Virus record (IMG/VR): IMGVR_UViG_3300030012_003022
Coordinates: 1-61,556 of that record
Length of the DNA: 61,556 nt
Origin: a virus
Strand: one strand, 5' to 3'
Below the pieces are notes generated by a model. That model ran no database searches, was not told the origin of the DNA, and saw only the letters and a program-made list of their open reading frames with translations. Numbering within the stretch: the first letter of the stretch is position 1; every line of letters starts with the position of its first letter. The position numbers were made by a program, and so were the translations under genes. Shown piece after piece: positions 17,878-25,932 of the stretch.

Positions 17878-18050
17878 TCTCTCACCACCCTCATATATCC
17901 GCAGTATTTACGCTTTCCATTCGGCATGTATGTCCGACAAGAAGTGTATCTAACTTTTGCTTCACGACCACAATTAGAACATCTTCGCAACTGCGATACA
18001 GGCATAGCATATCCCATACCTCCCCTATCTTCACCGTAGGTTATACCCAT
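17874..18050 (-). CDS. small zinc-binding protein
   Basis: 58 residues from the ATG at the upstream stop (TGATG), with GGAGG 7 nt before it. Cysteines in CSNCGRE, YTSCRTY and RKYCGYM form a likely zinc site; the rest is basic. Function unknown. Confidence 0.6.
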   Translation of the reverse strand: MGITYGEDRGGMGYAMPVSQLRRCSNCGREAKVRYTSCRTYMPNGKRKYCGYMRVVRE

Positions 18051-18670
18051 CACGCTTCCTCCCATGTAGTATCTATGTAGGTAGGTTCTTTCAAAGCACC
18101 TACTCGCAATTCTATTTGGTTTAGCAATTGAGGCTCACTACGCAGAACATCAACGAGGATTCCCATGACACCATTTACTTGTTGTTGTGCTAACAACAAC
18201 TGCGAATCAACACCTATCTCTTGCTTCAAAGTTCCTATGAGTTTGAGACTTGTGTTTGCTTGGCCTACTAATCTTGTAGCATTAGCAATCCATTCTGCGT
18301 TTATTCCTTCTGCATCTTTCTGCGCTTCCCATTCATCCAACCAACGCTCGATTCTGCTAAATACATTTTCTGCCATATCCAAAGTGCTTATCGCTTCTTT
18401 GCGAGTATGCTCAACCGCCTTTGCTTCCTGCGGGTCATAGGTCATGTGTCCTTGCATGTGCATTTCCGTCGTGCCATCTTCCCACCCATTAGTGGTATCA
18501 AGATAAGCAGGAGTCATATTACCCATGAAGACTTGCGATTCTAATTCCTTTCTTTGCTGGTGATTACACAAAGGACATTCGGGGGATTCAAGAACCCACT
18601 TCAAAGTCTGTATCACTTTAGTATCTTCTTCGTATTTGATTCTCTCTTCAATCAACCATTTACTCTTCAT
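18050..18670 (-). CDS. candidate small terminase-like DNA-binding protein
   Basis: 206 residues. Residues 30-75 (ECPLCNHQQRKELESQVFMG...EMHMQGHM) resemble the N-terminal C-x2-C/H domain found in phage small-terminase-like proteins (CxxCxHxxRxxID...HxxxHL). The C-terminal helical region (LDMAENVFSRIERWLDEWEAQ, then NTSLKLIGTLKQEIGVD) also resembles those proteins. No other small terminase is visible. It is on the early strand, 18 kb from the large subunit. Similarity was judged by eye. Confidence 0.45.
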   Translation of the reverse strand: MKSKWLIEERIKYEEDTKVIQTLKWVLESPECPLCNHQQRKELESQVFMGNMTPAYLDTTNGWEDGTTEMHMQGHMTYDPQEAKAVEHTRKEAISTLDMAENVFSRIERWLDEWEAQKDAEGINAEWIANATRLVGQANTSLKLIGTLKQEIGVDSQLLLAQQQVNGVMGILVDVLRSEPQLLNQIELRVGALKEPTYIDTTWEEA

Positions 18671-18920
18671 GTGTTAGCCTCCATATCTTCTGCTTGGCTT
18701 GCCATTTACCCATTTCATGTATGCTTCCCCTGTCTTCGTATTCTCCTATGAATCTATCGTCTCGCATCAATATCTGCGTTGCACTCATAACATTCTTGGG
18801 CTTACTCTTATGCACACCTGCCGATAACCATAGTGTGCGGGTGAAAGACGCACCATTTTCTTTAATGTATTCCACGCACTTATCCCTCCATCTTCGATAA
18901 TGTGTCTTTTTACTCGGCAT
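18660..18920 (-). CDS. winged-helix-like protein, paralogue of its upstream neighbour
   Basis: 86 residues from MPSKKTHYRRWRDKC, with AGGAGG 9-10 nt upstream. Shares the layout basic start - CVEYIKENG - MSATQILMRDDRFIGE - aromatic end with the protein at 18910-19188. Probably a small DNA-binding fold, perhaps HARE-HTH-like. Confidence 0.55.
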   Translation of the reverse strand: MPSKKTHYRRWRDKCVEYIKENGASFTRTLWLSAGVHKSKPKNVMSATQILMRDDRFIGEYEDRGSIHEMGKWQAKQKIWRLTHEE

Positions 18921-19188
18921 TCTCATCATCCCTCCTATCTCTTACTCTCCAATAGGAAGTCCTGCGTGTTCCGGAAAAATCTGTGCCTTCGTTGATAATC
19001 ACTTCCTCAAACCTATCATCCCCACGCAAAATCCATGTTATGCCCCTTGAGTGAGGAGGATTCCTCCACCTGCGACCCTTCTTGCTTTTAACCACCAAAG
19101 GCAAGTCTGTTGCCTTTGCCATTCCGTTCTCGCAAGTTTTCAAATATCTATATGCCGCTTCTTTCCATACTTTGTGTTTCTTTCCCAT
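18910..19188 (-). CDS. winged-helix-like protein, paralogue of its downstream neighbour
   Basis: 92 residues from MGKKHKVWKEAAYRYL, with GGGGTGG 6 nt upstream. Pattern: YLKTCENG, GITWILRGDDRFEEV, YWRVRDRR, parallel to the next gene. A tandem duplication followed by divergence is likely. Confidence 0.55.
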   Translation of the reverse strand: MGKKHKVWKEAAYRYLKTCENGMAKATDLPLVVKSKKGRRWRNPPHSRGITWILRGDDRFEEVIINEGTDFSGTRRTSYWRVRDRRDDENAE

Positions 19189-19190
19189 AT

Positions 19191-20516
19191 TCAACCACCC
19201 CAATTTACATTGTCGCTTTGTAGGTCGGGCATACCGAACCTACAAACCACACCCCTGCGACCTCTTCCTTCTTTGCGAGGAGTGAACTCCTCAAACCAAA
19301 TTTGCTGATTCAAATTTTCGTCAATCCATCTCTTAGCCGCTTGATAATCATTGTTAGTAATTAGTTTAGCAACATCTTTAATCAAAGATGAGCGAGGAAC
19401 ATCTTTATCCCAAAATGTAGTCTTAATCAAATGCACATCTTCATCCATTACATTACGACGCATTCGTAGACATTGTTCCAACAACTTATCCAACCTATCA
19501 TCCATTTCCACTTCAAGTATTCCGCCCTTCCATTCTCCCTTCATCATAGAATAACCGATAGCAAGTCTTCGGAACAAGTCACTCTCAAATGAGCGCACCG
19601 ATTCCTTCATTACCCAATCTTGGAACTCTTGCGAGAACCTTATTCCTTTAGGAGGATTCATTACAATATCCATCTGCCTGTCTATGAACCATGCTCTCAT
19701 GTCAATAATCTCGCTTGCTAAATACGCTCTCTCTTCGGGAGGCATAGACGCTTGTTTGTTCTGTGCTTCTTTGTATAGACGCTCTTTTTCTGCATCCATG
19801 AGAATATCAATAATGAAGAACCTACGGTCAAGACCGGACTCCAAATCCATACGACCATGTTGCGTTCCACCCCATATAGTGTAGCGAGTATTGTATTTCA
19901 CCCACCCGTCTCTCATACCTTTATTCACACGACCACTATCAAGTGAAGTCAGCAATTGATTCTTCATGTCTATACTGTGGTCTTTCTTATTCGCATCGGA
20001 GACCGATGAGAACTCTTCAAAACATAGGAAGCCACCGCACAACTCCCTTGCGAGAGGTCGGCCTACTATCTGTCCTTCGTCATTGACAGAACCGAACATA
20101 CCTGCCTCCGTGATAGAGTTTGAGCCAATCATTGTGCGAAAACCTATACCATTGAACCCTTCGGGATTCCAAAGGAGACCTGTATATTCCGCACAGAATA
20201 AATCAATCAATACATTCTTTCCCGAACCCTTAGCACCACGCATGATAATGTGTATTCTTGTATCTGCGATTCTCGATGATGGAGTATAGATAGGATATTC
20301 CGTGTGTCTTAGAGGGCAGTCTGCGATTACAAAACGATAGCCTTCGTCTCCCTCTCTCGGTGCAAAGTCGCACATACTACACTTGTTCACGGTATTAAAC
20401 AAGTGTGCGCCAATGCTCGATAGGAATACGGGAACTTTGTCCTCCATATCTATGATATAGTTTCTATCGCAAAAATCAAGAACTCTATCAAAAATATCCC
20501 CTGTCATTCTAATCAC
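19191..20516 (-). CDS. MCM-like AAA+ replicative helicase
   Basis: 441 residues. Walker A IMRGAKGSGKNVLIDL (about residue 95), Walker B GGFLCFEEFSSV (MCMs have CxIDEF), sensor 1 YTIWGGTQ, arginine-finger region SGLDRRFFII, and a C-terminal winged helix ending GRRGVVCRFGMPD. An N-terminal CSMC with later cysteine may bind zinc, as MCM N-domains do. It would unwind DNA ahead of the polymerase. Shorter than cellular MCM (about 650), lacking much of the N-terminal domain. Confidence 0.75.
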   Translation of the reverse strand: MIRMTGDIFDRVLDFCDRNYIIDMEDKVPVFLSSIGAHLFNTVNKCSMCDFAPREGDEGYRFVIADCPLRHTEYPIYTPSSRIADTRIHIIMRGAKGSGKNVLIDLFCAEYTGLLWNPEGFNGIGFRTMIGSNSITEAGMFGSVNDEGQIVGRPLARELCGGFLCFEEFSSVSDANKKDHSIDMKNQLLTSLDSGRVNKGMRDGWVKYNTRYTIWGGTQHGRMDLESGLDRRFFIIDILMDAEKERLYKEAQNKQASMPPEERAYLASEIIDMRAWFIDRQMDIVMNPPKGIRFSQEFQDWVMKESVRSFESDLFRRLAIGYSMMKGEWKGGILEVEMDDRLDKLLEQCLRMRRNVMDEDVHLIKTTFWDKDVPRSSLIKDVAKLITNNDYQAAKRWIDENLNQQIWFEEFTPRKEGRGRRGVVCRFGMPDLQSDNVNWGG

Positions 20517-21307
20517 CCGAACATTCCGTTTGCATTTATATCTCTCTTGTTTTTAGTCTTCATTCTCGCCACTACTTCATTAGCCATCTTAGCCGCCTCA
20601 TTTGCTTCGGAAGAAGCCTTATCGTAAATACCTTTCGACCTTTTTATAGCACCAACGGTATTATATCCGTTCTTTTTGAGTAAGCCCAAAGCCTCTCTAA
20701 TGTGACTCTCATCATAGGAAAGGCTCTCCAACCTTGCACCGTGAGAAGGAATAATTAGTATCTTTGCACCTGCGCTTTCAACGCTGAACATGAAAGCGGG
20801 AAGCCAACCCCAAAGGGGTTGAAGCGAGTTATATGCTTCTTCTCCGCCAATATCTTCACCCTTTACGATAACGCATGAGTCAATCTCTTCTTCCATCATC
20901 CTGTCAAATGTATCGCTTGTCAAAACAAAGAAGTCTTTGACTCCGATATTAACAAGCATCTTCGCTATATCTCTCGCAGGAGGATAGTTGAATAGCCATG
21001 CGTTTTTCTGTTGGCCTATATCCTTACTTATGTGTGCGGGCGTTAATACTTCAACGATTAGGCAATTGTCATTTCTGTATATCGCCCAACCTGTAAAGCC
21101 CACTTCAAGGAAGGTATGCGGGCTTGAGTGTATATGCTTGCTCGTCATGTAGCCTATCGGCTCGCTATCCTTTACCATAGATGCGCCCACTACGGCAGGA
21201 ATATGGTCTGTGCCTACTGCATCGTATAGTATGGCTTGCGTGATGCCTTTAGGCTCACCATCAAACCATACAAAATCTGTTTCGTTTATTGTCTGTATCT
21301 CTCCCAT
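20513..21307 (-). CDS. possible PAC2-family (proteasome-assembly-chaperone-like) protein
   Basis: 264 residues. Alternating strand/helix pattern with VGFTGWAIY, a middle LTPAHI, ILIIPSHGA and a C-terminal helical YDESHIREALGLLKKNGY, reminiscent of the PAC2 fold. The last 60 residues are a charged coiled coil. Similarity was judged by eye and is weak; another Rossmann-like fold is possible. First gene of the helicase transcript, with its own promoter. Confidence 0.4.
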   Translation of the reverse strand: MGEIQTINETDFVWFDGEPKGITQAILYDAVGTDHIPAVVGASMVKDSEPIGYMTSKHIHSSPHTFLEVGFTGWAIYRNDNCLIVEVLTPAHISKDIGQQKNAWLFNYPPARDIAKMLVNIGVKDFFVLTSDTFDRMMEEEIDSCVIVKGEDIGGEEAYNSLQPLWGWLPAFMFSVESAGAKILIIPSHGARLESLSYDESHIREALGLLKKNGYNTVGAIKRSKGIYDKASSEANEAAKMANEVVARMKTKNKRDINANGMFG

Positions 21308-21324
21308 GTATATACCTCATGTTG

Positions 21325-21341
21325 TGAAGACCTTATGAACC
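21325..21341 (-). promoter_or_regulatory. promoter of the PAC2-like/helicase unit
   Basis: Minus strand GGTTCATAAGGTCTTCA, sharing the 12-mer ATAAGGTCTTCA with the promoter at 9362-9379. The CATAAGG core lies about 27 nt before the ATG at 21307; an AGG 8 nt upstream of that ATG could also act as ribosome binding site. Confidence 0.5.
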
Positions 21342-21542
21342 CCGTTATTATTTTCAAGCCCGTAGAAATAATTAAGAAAAATTAAATCGGGCTACGGGAT
21401 GCGATTCTAAATTATTCTTTTTTCTTTCTTAAGAGTTAATCCTTTATTTATTAAATAAATAATAGTCGGACTTAAGTTTAATCTCTTAGGAAATAATACA
21501 AAATAAAATCGGTAGGCTCGCAGTCTTGCGTTTATTTTTTTC
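21342..21542. other. AT-rich intergenic region with inverted repeats
   Basis: CCCGTAG (21359-21365) pairs with CTACGGG (21392-21398); TTATTTAT and ATAAATAA form an 8-bp hairpin with a TAA loop near 21447-21465. TTTCTTAAGAGTTAAT (21425-21440) recurs inverted at 39765-39780. I see no convincing gene; the region probably carries a terminator for the upstream gene and operator sites. Confidence 0.5.
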
Positions 21543-22355
21543 TCAATTCTTTCCTCCGATTTGAAAAATATATCTATCATACTCAAGACGGTCTCTTTCG
21601 CGTGAATACATACCTGCATTATCCTTGTTGGGTAATGTGTTGCTGACATCGTATGCTATCTCCGCCATGTGGTATGACATTCTCGTTATGTAGTTATTCA
21701 TATCTTTGAAACAATCCATTTCGGGATTGAAATAGCATTTTTGTGGCGCAATCCTATAATCCGCACCACAATTCGCGTGTATTATTGTTGATACCCGCCA
21801 CAATTGGGTTTTTATCTCTTGGACTATACATAACTGCGGGTGTTCTCCATAGATGTAAGAAGGACATCTTGTTCGCAAATCCTTGCTACTATAAGGCAAC
21901 CACATTTTTGCTATGCACCCTTCCGGTTTCCACCGCCAACCCTCTTCTTGCATAGTGCTATCGAGAACGCGAGAGGCTATGTATGCCTTTATCGCCTTCT
22001 TGGGTCGTGTATTAGGTATGATAAACTTCCTTTTATCATAGTTAAAACATACCCATTCAACCTGCGATTCATCTATTAGAGCCTGTATTTCCTTGTCGAA
22101 ACTATGAGGCAAGTCTAACTTGCCGAGCATACCTGCCTGTATCATAGTGCGATACATATTAGGCTGAATCGCATCTAAGAACTCCCATATAGCATCGTAG
22201 CCGTCAAGCACTACATCAAATTCGTCTATACGCAAGTGTAGGTATGGTTTGAATCTACGACCTTTGGAGGTCTTTCTAAGGGCAATAAAATCTTCAACCA
22301 CGATGTCTTTTGGTTGCGATAATATGTATGCCCCTTCATACCTAAACGGTTGCAT
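21543..22355 (-). CDS. unknown protein
   Basis: 270 residues from MQPFRYEGAYIL, with GGTGG 5 nt before the ATG. Contains several cysteines (GCIAKM, RTRCPSYI, QLCIVQ, HANCGADY, QKCYF, DCF) that may form a metal site, and a basic patch KRKFIIPNTRPKKAIKAY. No family recognised. End of its transcript, before an AT-rich gap. Confidence 0.55.
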   Translation of the reverse strand: MQPFRYEGAYILSQPKDIVVEDFIALRKTSKGRRFKPYLHLRIDEFDVVLDGYDAIWEFLDAIQPNMYRTMIQAGMLGKLDLPHSFDKEIQALIDESQVEWVCFNYDKRKFIIPNTRPKKAIKAYIASRVLDSTMQEEGWRWKPEGCIAKMWLPYSSKDLRTRCPSYIYGEHPQLCIVQEIKTQLWRVSTIIHANCGADYRIAPQKCYFNPEMDCFKDMNNYITRMSYHMAEIAYDVSNTLPNKDNAGMYSRERDRLEYDRYIFQIGGKN

Positions 22356-22491
22356 TACTCCCACCGCCTATGTTTGCGTTTTTAATAAGCCTCTCAAGCA
22401 GGAAGTCAGCCGTTGGGTCATGTCCTGCGATTCTTAGCAATTGTATAGCGTCAAGTGCTACATTCAATACTTCTTCGTATTGAGGATTCAT
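22342..22491 (-). CDS. 49-residue helical protein
   Basis: Frame MNPQYEEVLNVALDAIQLLRIAG...FLLERLIKNANIGGGSNATV, one amphipathic helical hairpin. ATG overlaps the upstream stop (ATGA) and the frame ends inside the next gene, the same coupling as its neighbours. Function unknown. Confidence 0.5.
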   Translation of the reverse strand: MNPQYEEVLNVALDAIQLLRIAGHDPTADFLLERLIKNANIGGGSNATV

Positions 22492-22826
22492 TCAATCATC
22501 TCCTTCCATGTTTCCGGTAAGCCTAATCCTTGTTCAAGTGCTTTCATTATTTCAACATGGTCGTTGCCATATCTAATCATTTCATCTAATGTTGAAAGAA
22601 CATCAAGTTGCTTCTTGTTCTCTTCACGCAATCGCTTGCCTTCTTCATCACATAATTTGATAGTCCATTCACGATTACCTATTATTTCACGCAATCGTTT
22701 GACTTCTTCAATCAAAGGAAACATTCTTGCTAATAGCGTATGCTCGTTTTCTTTATCGCCATAAAAGGCGTTAAACTCCAATTCTAATTCTTCTATGTCT
22801 ATCATCCAATTCCACTCCGGTTTCAT
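22488..22826 (-). CDS. coiled-coil protein
   Basis: 112 residues, almost all helical with heptads (LIEEVKRLREIIGNREWTIKLCDEEGKRLREENKKQLDVL). Overlaps both neighbours by 4 nt. Function unknown. Confidence 0.55.
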   Translation of the reverse strand: MKPEWNWMIDIEELELEFNAFYGDKENEHTLLARMFPLIEEVKRLREIIGNREWTIKLCDEEGKRLREENKKQLDVLSTLDEMIRYGNDHVEIMKALEQGLGLPETWKEMIE

Positions 22827-23035
22827 TCTTCCTCATCTCCTCCTTTCATAGGTCTGTGCCACTCCTGTAATCCATCATGTAGATACTCTAACAAATACAA
22901 ATCGCAACCATCAAAGTTAAGCCTACGGGCATATCTACCATCGGGTAGCAAGACAGTCTTCGACTCCTTGACTGCATACCACACACCATCCGGTGCAAGC
23001 ATTGTGTCTATGACGGGTATGTTGTATATGCTCAT
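22823..23035 (-). CDS. small beta-rich protein
   Basis: 70 residues: MLAPDGVWYAVKESKTVLLPDGRYARRLNFDGCDLYLLEYLHDGLQEWHRP then an acidic tail. Looks like a single small beta domain. No family recognised; in the overlapping chain. Confidence 0.5.
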   Translation of the reverse strand: MSIYNIPVIDTMLAPDGVWYAVKESKTVLLPDGRYARRLNFDGCDLYLLEYLHDGLQEWHRPMKGGDEEE

Positions 23036-23286
23036 GCTATTGCCTCCACTTGACTTATCAAATCCTTCAAAGTGTCTTCAAGAACACCTTGCACAGTCTC
23101 CGCATTGTCCTTTACTTCCTGTATTTGCGTTTCAACATTGAAGTCTAAATTGATAGCGCACAAGTCGTCTAATGCACTATTGATTTCATCAATCGCATTT
23201 AGGGCATCATCACATGCACTCATCAATTCATCAAGTGCTATCGCCTTGTCTTTCAATTCCTCGCAAAGTCCGTCTATATCTGTCAC
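23032..23286 (-). CDS. small acidic helical protein, GTG start
   Basis: 84 residues if begun at the GTG (VTDIDGLCEELKDKA) that follows GGGGGTGA-GTAAT; longer starts overlap the upstream gene. Contains a repeated helix pattern (LDELMSACDDALNAIDEINSALDDLCAINLD), a coiled coil. Function unknown. Confidence 0.5.
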   Translation of the reverse strand: MTDIDGLCEELKDKAIALDELMSACDDALNAIDEINSALDDLCAINLDFNVETQIQEVKDNAETVQGVLEDTLKDLISQVEAIA

Positions 23287-23287
23287 A

Positions 23288-23770
23288 TTACTCACCCCCA
23301 TAGCCATACATAGGTGTATCATCCTGTTTATGACCTGTCATTAGGTATGATGCTTCCTGTATGGTGTATCGCCTCTCACCCTTCATAGGCTCGTCAGTTT
23401 CCGCATAGTGTATGATAGCATTACCCACAAGTGGCATAATGTTCTCCAAGTGTAAGTCTACGAAAGACTTATTGTATTTTGCGAGAGTTGCTAAATGATT
23501 TGGTTCAAGACCAATTAGCAATCCTTCTTCATTAACAACGATGTCAAGGACATCTTGTTTCATTACTCGTAGGTATCTTAGATTATCTCCCATCTTCCTC
23601 GCCCTCTTTGTTGATTTTTTACAATTCACAAAGAAGTTAGACTTCTTTTCAGCGTGTGTATATTCTATGAGACCACCTACGAACTCTTGCATTTCTGCAA
23701 GAGTAGGTTCTTCATCCACTATCTTTTCTATTTCTCCACCTGTTCTTAAGAACAACCATTTTTCTTTCAT
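23288..23770 (-). CDS. DUF3846-like protein
   Basis: 160 residues. The pattern LAEMQEFVGGLIEYTHA, then VLDIVVNEEGLLIGLEPNHLATLAKYN and LVGNAIIHY is that of the DUF3846 family common in phages and plasmids (core NEEGLL-GL-N--A). The family has no established function. An insert of about 25 basic residues (NCKKSTKRARKMGD) separates the first two blocks. Confidence 0.65.
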   Translation of the reverse strand: MKEKWLFLRTGGEIEKIVDEEPTLAEMQEFVGGLIEYTHAEKKSNFFVNCKKSTKRARKMGDNLRYLRVMKQDVLDIVVNEEGLLIGLEPNHLATLAKYNKSFVDLHLENIMPLVGNAIIHYAETDEPMKGERRYTIQEASYLMTGHKQDDTPMYGYGGE

Positions 23771-23976
23771 CTTTTCACCTTCCTATTTTTTATCTCCAAT
23801 TTACTAAGGAGTATTCCCATGTTATCTTCTATCTCACGGATAGCGGGTTCTACGACCACCTTCCACGCATTTACCTTCTCGATACCATGCTCGGTATCTA
23901 TGTATGCGATTTCTTCAATGAGTTGCGTAGCAATCTCAAGAGCCTTTATCGTCTTGCCGTATCTGTATTTCCTCAT
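23767..23976 (-). CDS. small helical protein
   Basis: 69 residues from MRKYRYGKTIKALEIATQLIEEIAY, with GGAGTGA 5 nt before the ATG. Helical with basic ends. No family recognised. Confidence 0.5.
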   Translation of the reverse strand: MRKYRYGKTIKALEIATQLIEEIAYIDTEHGIEKVNAWKVVVEPAIREIEDNMGILLSKLEIKNRKVKR

Positions 23977-23981
23977 GTATA

Positions 23982-24650
23982 TCACTCCCAATACTCGTCT
24001 CCGTATGGGTCGTCGTCATAGTCGTCAATATCCTTCTTAGGATATTCAAGACCCATTTCCTGTTGTTTCTTTGCGATTCTATCTTCAACCTCTCCTAATG
24101 TGCATGTCTCATCAAACATACCATGTGTAGCATCTCCGGCTCGCCATTGAATACTCTCGTAGTAATTCACCAATGTAGGGTGTGCATCTGCCGCTAAAGC
24201 AATCGCACCTTCACTCTTTACGAAGTAATCCGGTGCAAGAGCCTCGCAAGTATCTGCAATTGTCTTTATCAAATGCGCTTCCCTTCGGAACTTTCTTTCT
24301 TCTTGCGTTTCTGTGATTATATTAAAATCAGCCGTCAGCGTGACTCCGTCTGCTTGTAAATTAGGTTCGCTTAACACTATGCGACTAATCAAAAGACTCT
24401 CCATGCTATGCACTACTTCCTGTGCATCTATGTTCTCTTGTGCAAGAATAGCCCTTGCTTGCTTGTTCAGCCTATGCAGTTCTCTTGCGCTTCTGTCTGT
24501 GATGTGGTTGAATACACTAACACCATTCTCGTCAAGGAATCCCTTATCTGTTTGCATAACACACGCCTGTTCGACCACAACCGTATGATAAAACATATAC
24601 GCCTCATCCTTATCCTTTACATTCACTTCTCCTTCTTTCCAATTGCTCAT
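23982..24650 (-). CDS. unknown acidic protein
   Basis: 222 residues, helical, with a very acidic tail (DIDDYDDDPYGDEYWE) of the kind that binds basic partners or DNA-binding surfaces. No family recognised. First gene after a promoter of the recurring bipartite type. Confidence 0.55.
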   Translation of the reverse strand: MSNWKEGEVNVKDKDEAYMFYHTVVVEQACVMQTDKGFLDENGVSVFNHITDRSARELHRLNKQARAILAQENIDAQEVVHSMESLLISRIVLSEPNLQADGVTLTADFNIITETQEERKFRREAHLIKTIADTCEALAPDYFVKSEGAIALAADAHPTLVNYYESIQWRAGDATHGMFDETCTLGEVEDRIAKKQQEMGLEYPKKDIDDYDDDPYGDEYWE

Positions 24651-24674
24651 TCATATCACTCCTGTTTTTCATCC

Positions 24675-24696
24675 TTAATACGGGTCTCCCCTATTT
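24675..24696 (-). promoter_or_regulatory. bipartite promoter, copy 1
   Basis: Minus strand AAATA, 7 nt, ACCCGTATTAA; the TATTAA part ends 24 nt before the ATG at 24650. It aligns without gaps with the elements at 25718-25739, 27796-27817 and 28915-28936. Confidence 0.55.
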
Positions 24697-25267
24697 ATTT
24701 GTTTCCCTCACTATAAGCACCATTTTTGAGACGCTCAATCGCAGTATCATAATCCTTTTGCTTTATCACGCCCATATCCAAAAACTCTTTCAAGGTCTCG
24801 TCAATTTCAACAGTCCATCTAAAGCGAGAACGCAAACGATGGACTAAGAAACTAAAGTCCTCATACATCTTCTGTGTATGCTCATCCCATCCATTCACTT
24901 CTTGCATGTGTTCCCGAACCTGTTTGGCCGCACCTACCTTGAGACTGCGACCCAAATGTTTGACACAATGGCAGTAAGGACATAGTGCCTGTATGCCTTT
25001 CAATGTCTGTATATGTCTTATGTCGTCATAAGACCAAACCTCATGTGCTTCAACGGCATGTTTGCGATTTTGCGAAAATCCGTCTTGTCCACAAATCTCA
25101 CATTTATGTCCTGCTTGCTCATAACACCATTTGCGTAAGCGATTCCATCCCGAAGGCGGGAGAAGGCTACGCAAGTTTGCACCCCATGTTCCGGTAGGAA
25201 CTAACTCGGTTGAGAGTATGGGGAAGCGTATCTTGCCGTCTTTGTCCTCAAAGACTTTCAAGCACAT
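24695..25267 (-). CDS. HNH endonuclease
   Basis: 190 residues from MCLKVFEDKDGKIRFP; a TTG two codons later has a better-placed GGTGA. The HNH domain is plain: HKCEICGQDG, AVEAHEVWSYDD, LKGIQALCPYCHCVKHLG, with two CxxC pairs holding zinc and the catalytic histidine in EAHE. The C-terminal helices have basic faces. Could be a homing endonuclease or a packaging-linked nuclease; it is far from the terminase, so the first is more likely. Confidence 0.8.
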   Translation of the reverse strand: MCLKVFEDKDGKIRFPILSTELVPTGTWGANLRSLLPPSGWNRLRKWCYEQAGHKCEICGQDGFSQNRKHAVEAHEVWSYDDIRHIQTLKGIQALCPYCHCVKHLGRSLKVGAAKQVREHMQEVNGWDEHTQKMYEDFSFLVHRLRSRFRWTVEIDETLKEFLDMGVIKQKDYDTAIERLKNGAYSEGNK

Positions 25268-25700
25268 CACCCATAGCCTTCGCAACCTTGTCTTTGATGT
25301 CTTCAAAGGAGACATCAACAAGTTCTGTTTCTGTGTTGTTTGATGATTTAGGAATGAAAGTATTTCCGTCAATGAATTTAGGACTCTCAATCTTTGTTCG
25401 TATCTTTGGTCTTGCGAAGTTAGATGTCATTCTAACTTTTCTTACGGCCATGACTACGGGAGTAGCACACGCACTACATACATAACCTACATCTCCCCTG
25501 CTCATTCTTCTACCACAAGTAGGACATTCTCCTTCTTTTATGCTACCATCTAACCTCACATGGTAGTCCAAATGACTACCATTTGGGTGTTTGCACCTAA
25601 CTACAAAGTTAGGTGCATTAGGCACACATTGTATTAGCAATTGCTCATAGTCCTGCGGCACTTCATTCATCTGTTTCAATTCTCGTCGGTTCTCGTTCAT
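25248..25700 (-). CDS. zinc-ribbon protein
   Basis: 150 residues from the ATG preceded by GAGGTATGTAT. Middle: ECPTCGRRMSRGDVGYVCSACATP, a zinc ribbon; C-terminal half is polar and low-complexity. Its coding sequence carries two perfect hairpins at 25560-25617. Follows a bipartite promoter. Confidence 0.6.
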   Translation of the reverse strand: MNENRRELKQMNEVPQDYEQLLIQCVPNAPNFVVRCKHPNGSHLDYHVRLDGSIKEGECPTCGRRMSRGDVGYVCSACATPVVMAVRKVRMTSNFARPKIRTKIESPKFIDGNTFIPKSSNNTETELVDVSFEDIKDKVAKAMGDVLESL

Positions 25701-25717
25701 ATACATACCTCGTTTAT

Positions 25718-25739
25718 TTAATAGGGGCTTCTCATATTT
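25718..25739 (-). promoter_or_regulatory. bipartite promoter, copy 2
   Basis: Minus strand AAATA, 7 nt, GCCCCTATTAA, ending 17 nt before the ATG at 25700. See copy 1. Confidence 0.55.
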
Positions 25740-25932
25740 AACTCAATGGGTTGTCATGCCCTCCTTGCGCCCATTGTAGTGCTTTTATCACGCCTCTCAA
25801 GGCGTTGTAATTCCTTACGCATTCTGCTCTCTCGCTTCTTGTGTTTGCATTACGCATGGCTTCATACCACTTCTCACGCAGTATAATAGCCTCTTGTTTC
25901 ATCTCCTCTAATTGTTCCCATGTCCTAATCAT
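25738..25932 (-). CDS. small helical protein
   Basis: 64 residues from MIRTWEQLEEMKQEAIILREKWYEAM, a helical hairpin; GGTGG lies 5 nt upstream, at the end of the previous gene. No family recognised. Confidence 0.5.
   Translation of the reverse strand: MIRTWEQLEEMKQEAIILREKWYEAMRNANTRSERAECVRNYNALRGVIKALQWAQGGHDNPLS

Noticed and set aside
21407-21580. 58-80 codon AT-rich minus-strand frame overlapping the end of the 21543-22355 gene
   Set aside because: Low-complexity, no ribosome binding site at any start, and it crosses the inverted repeats of a control region.
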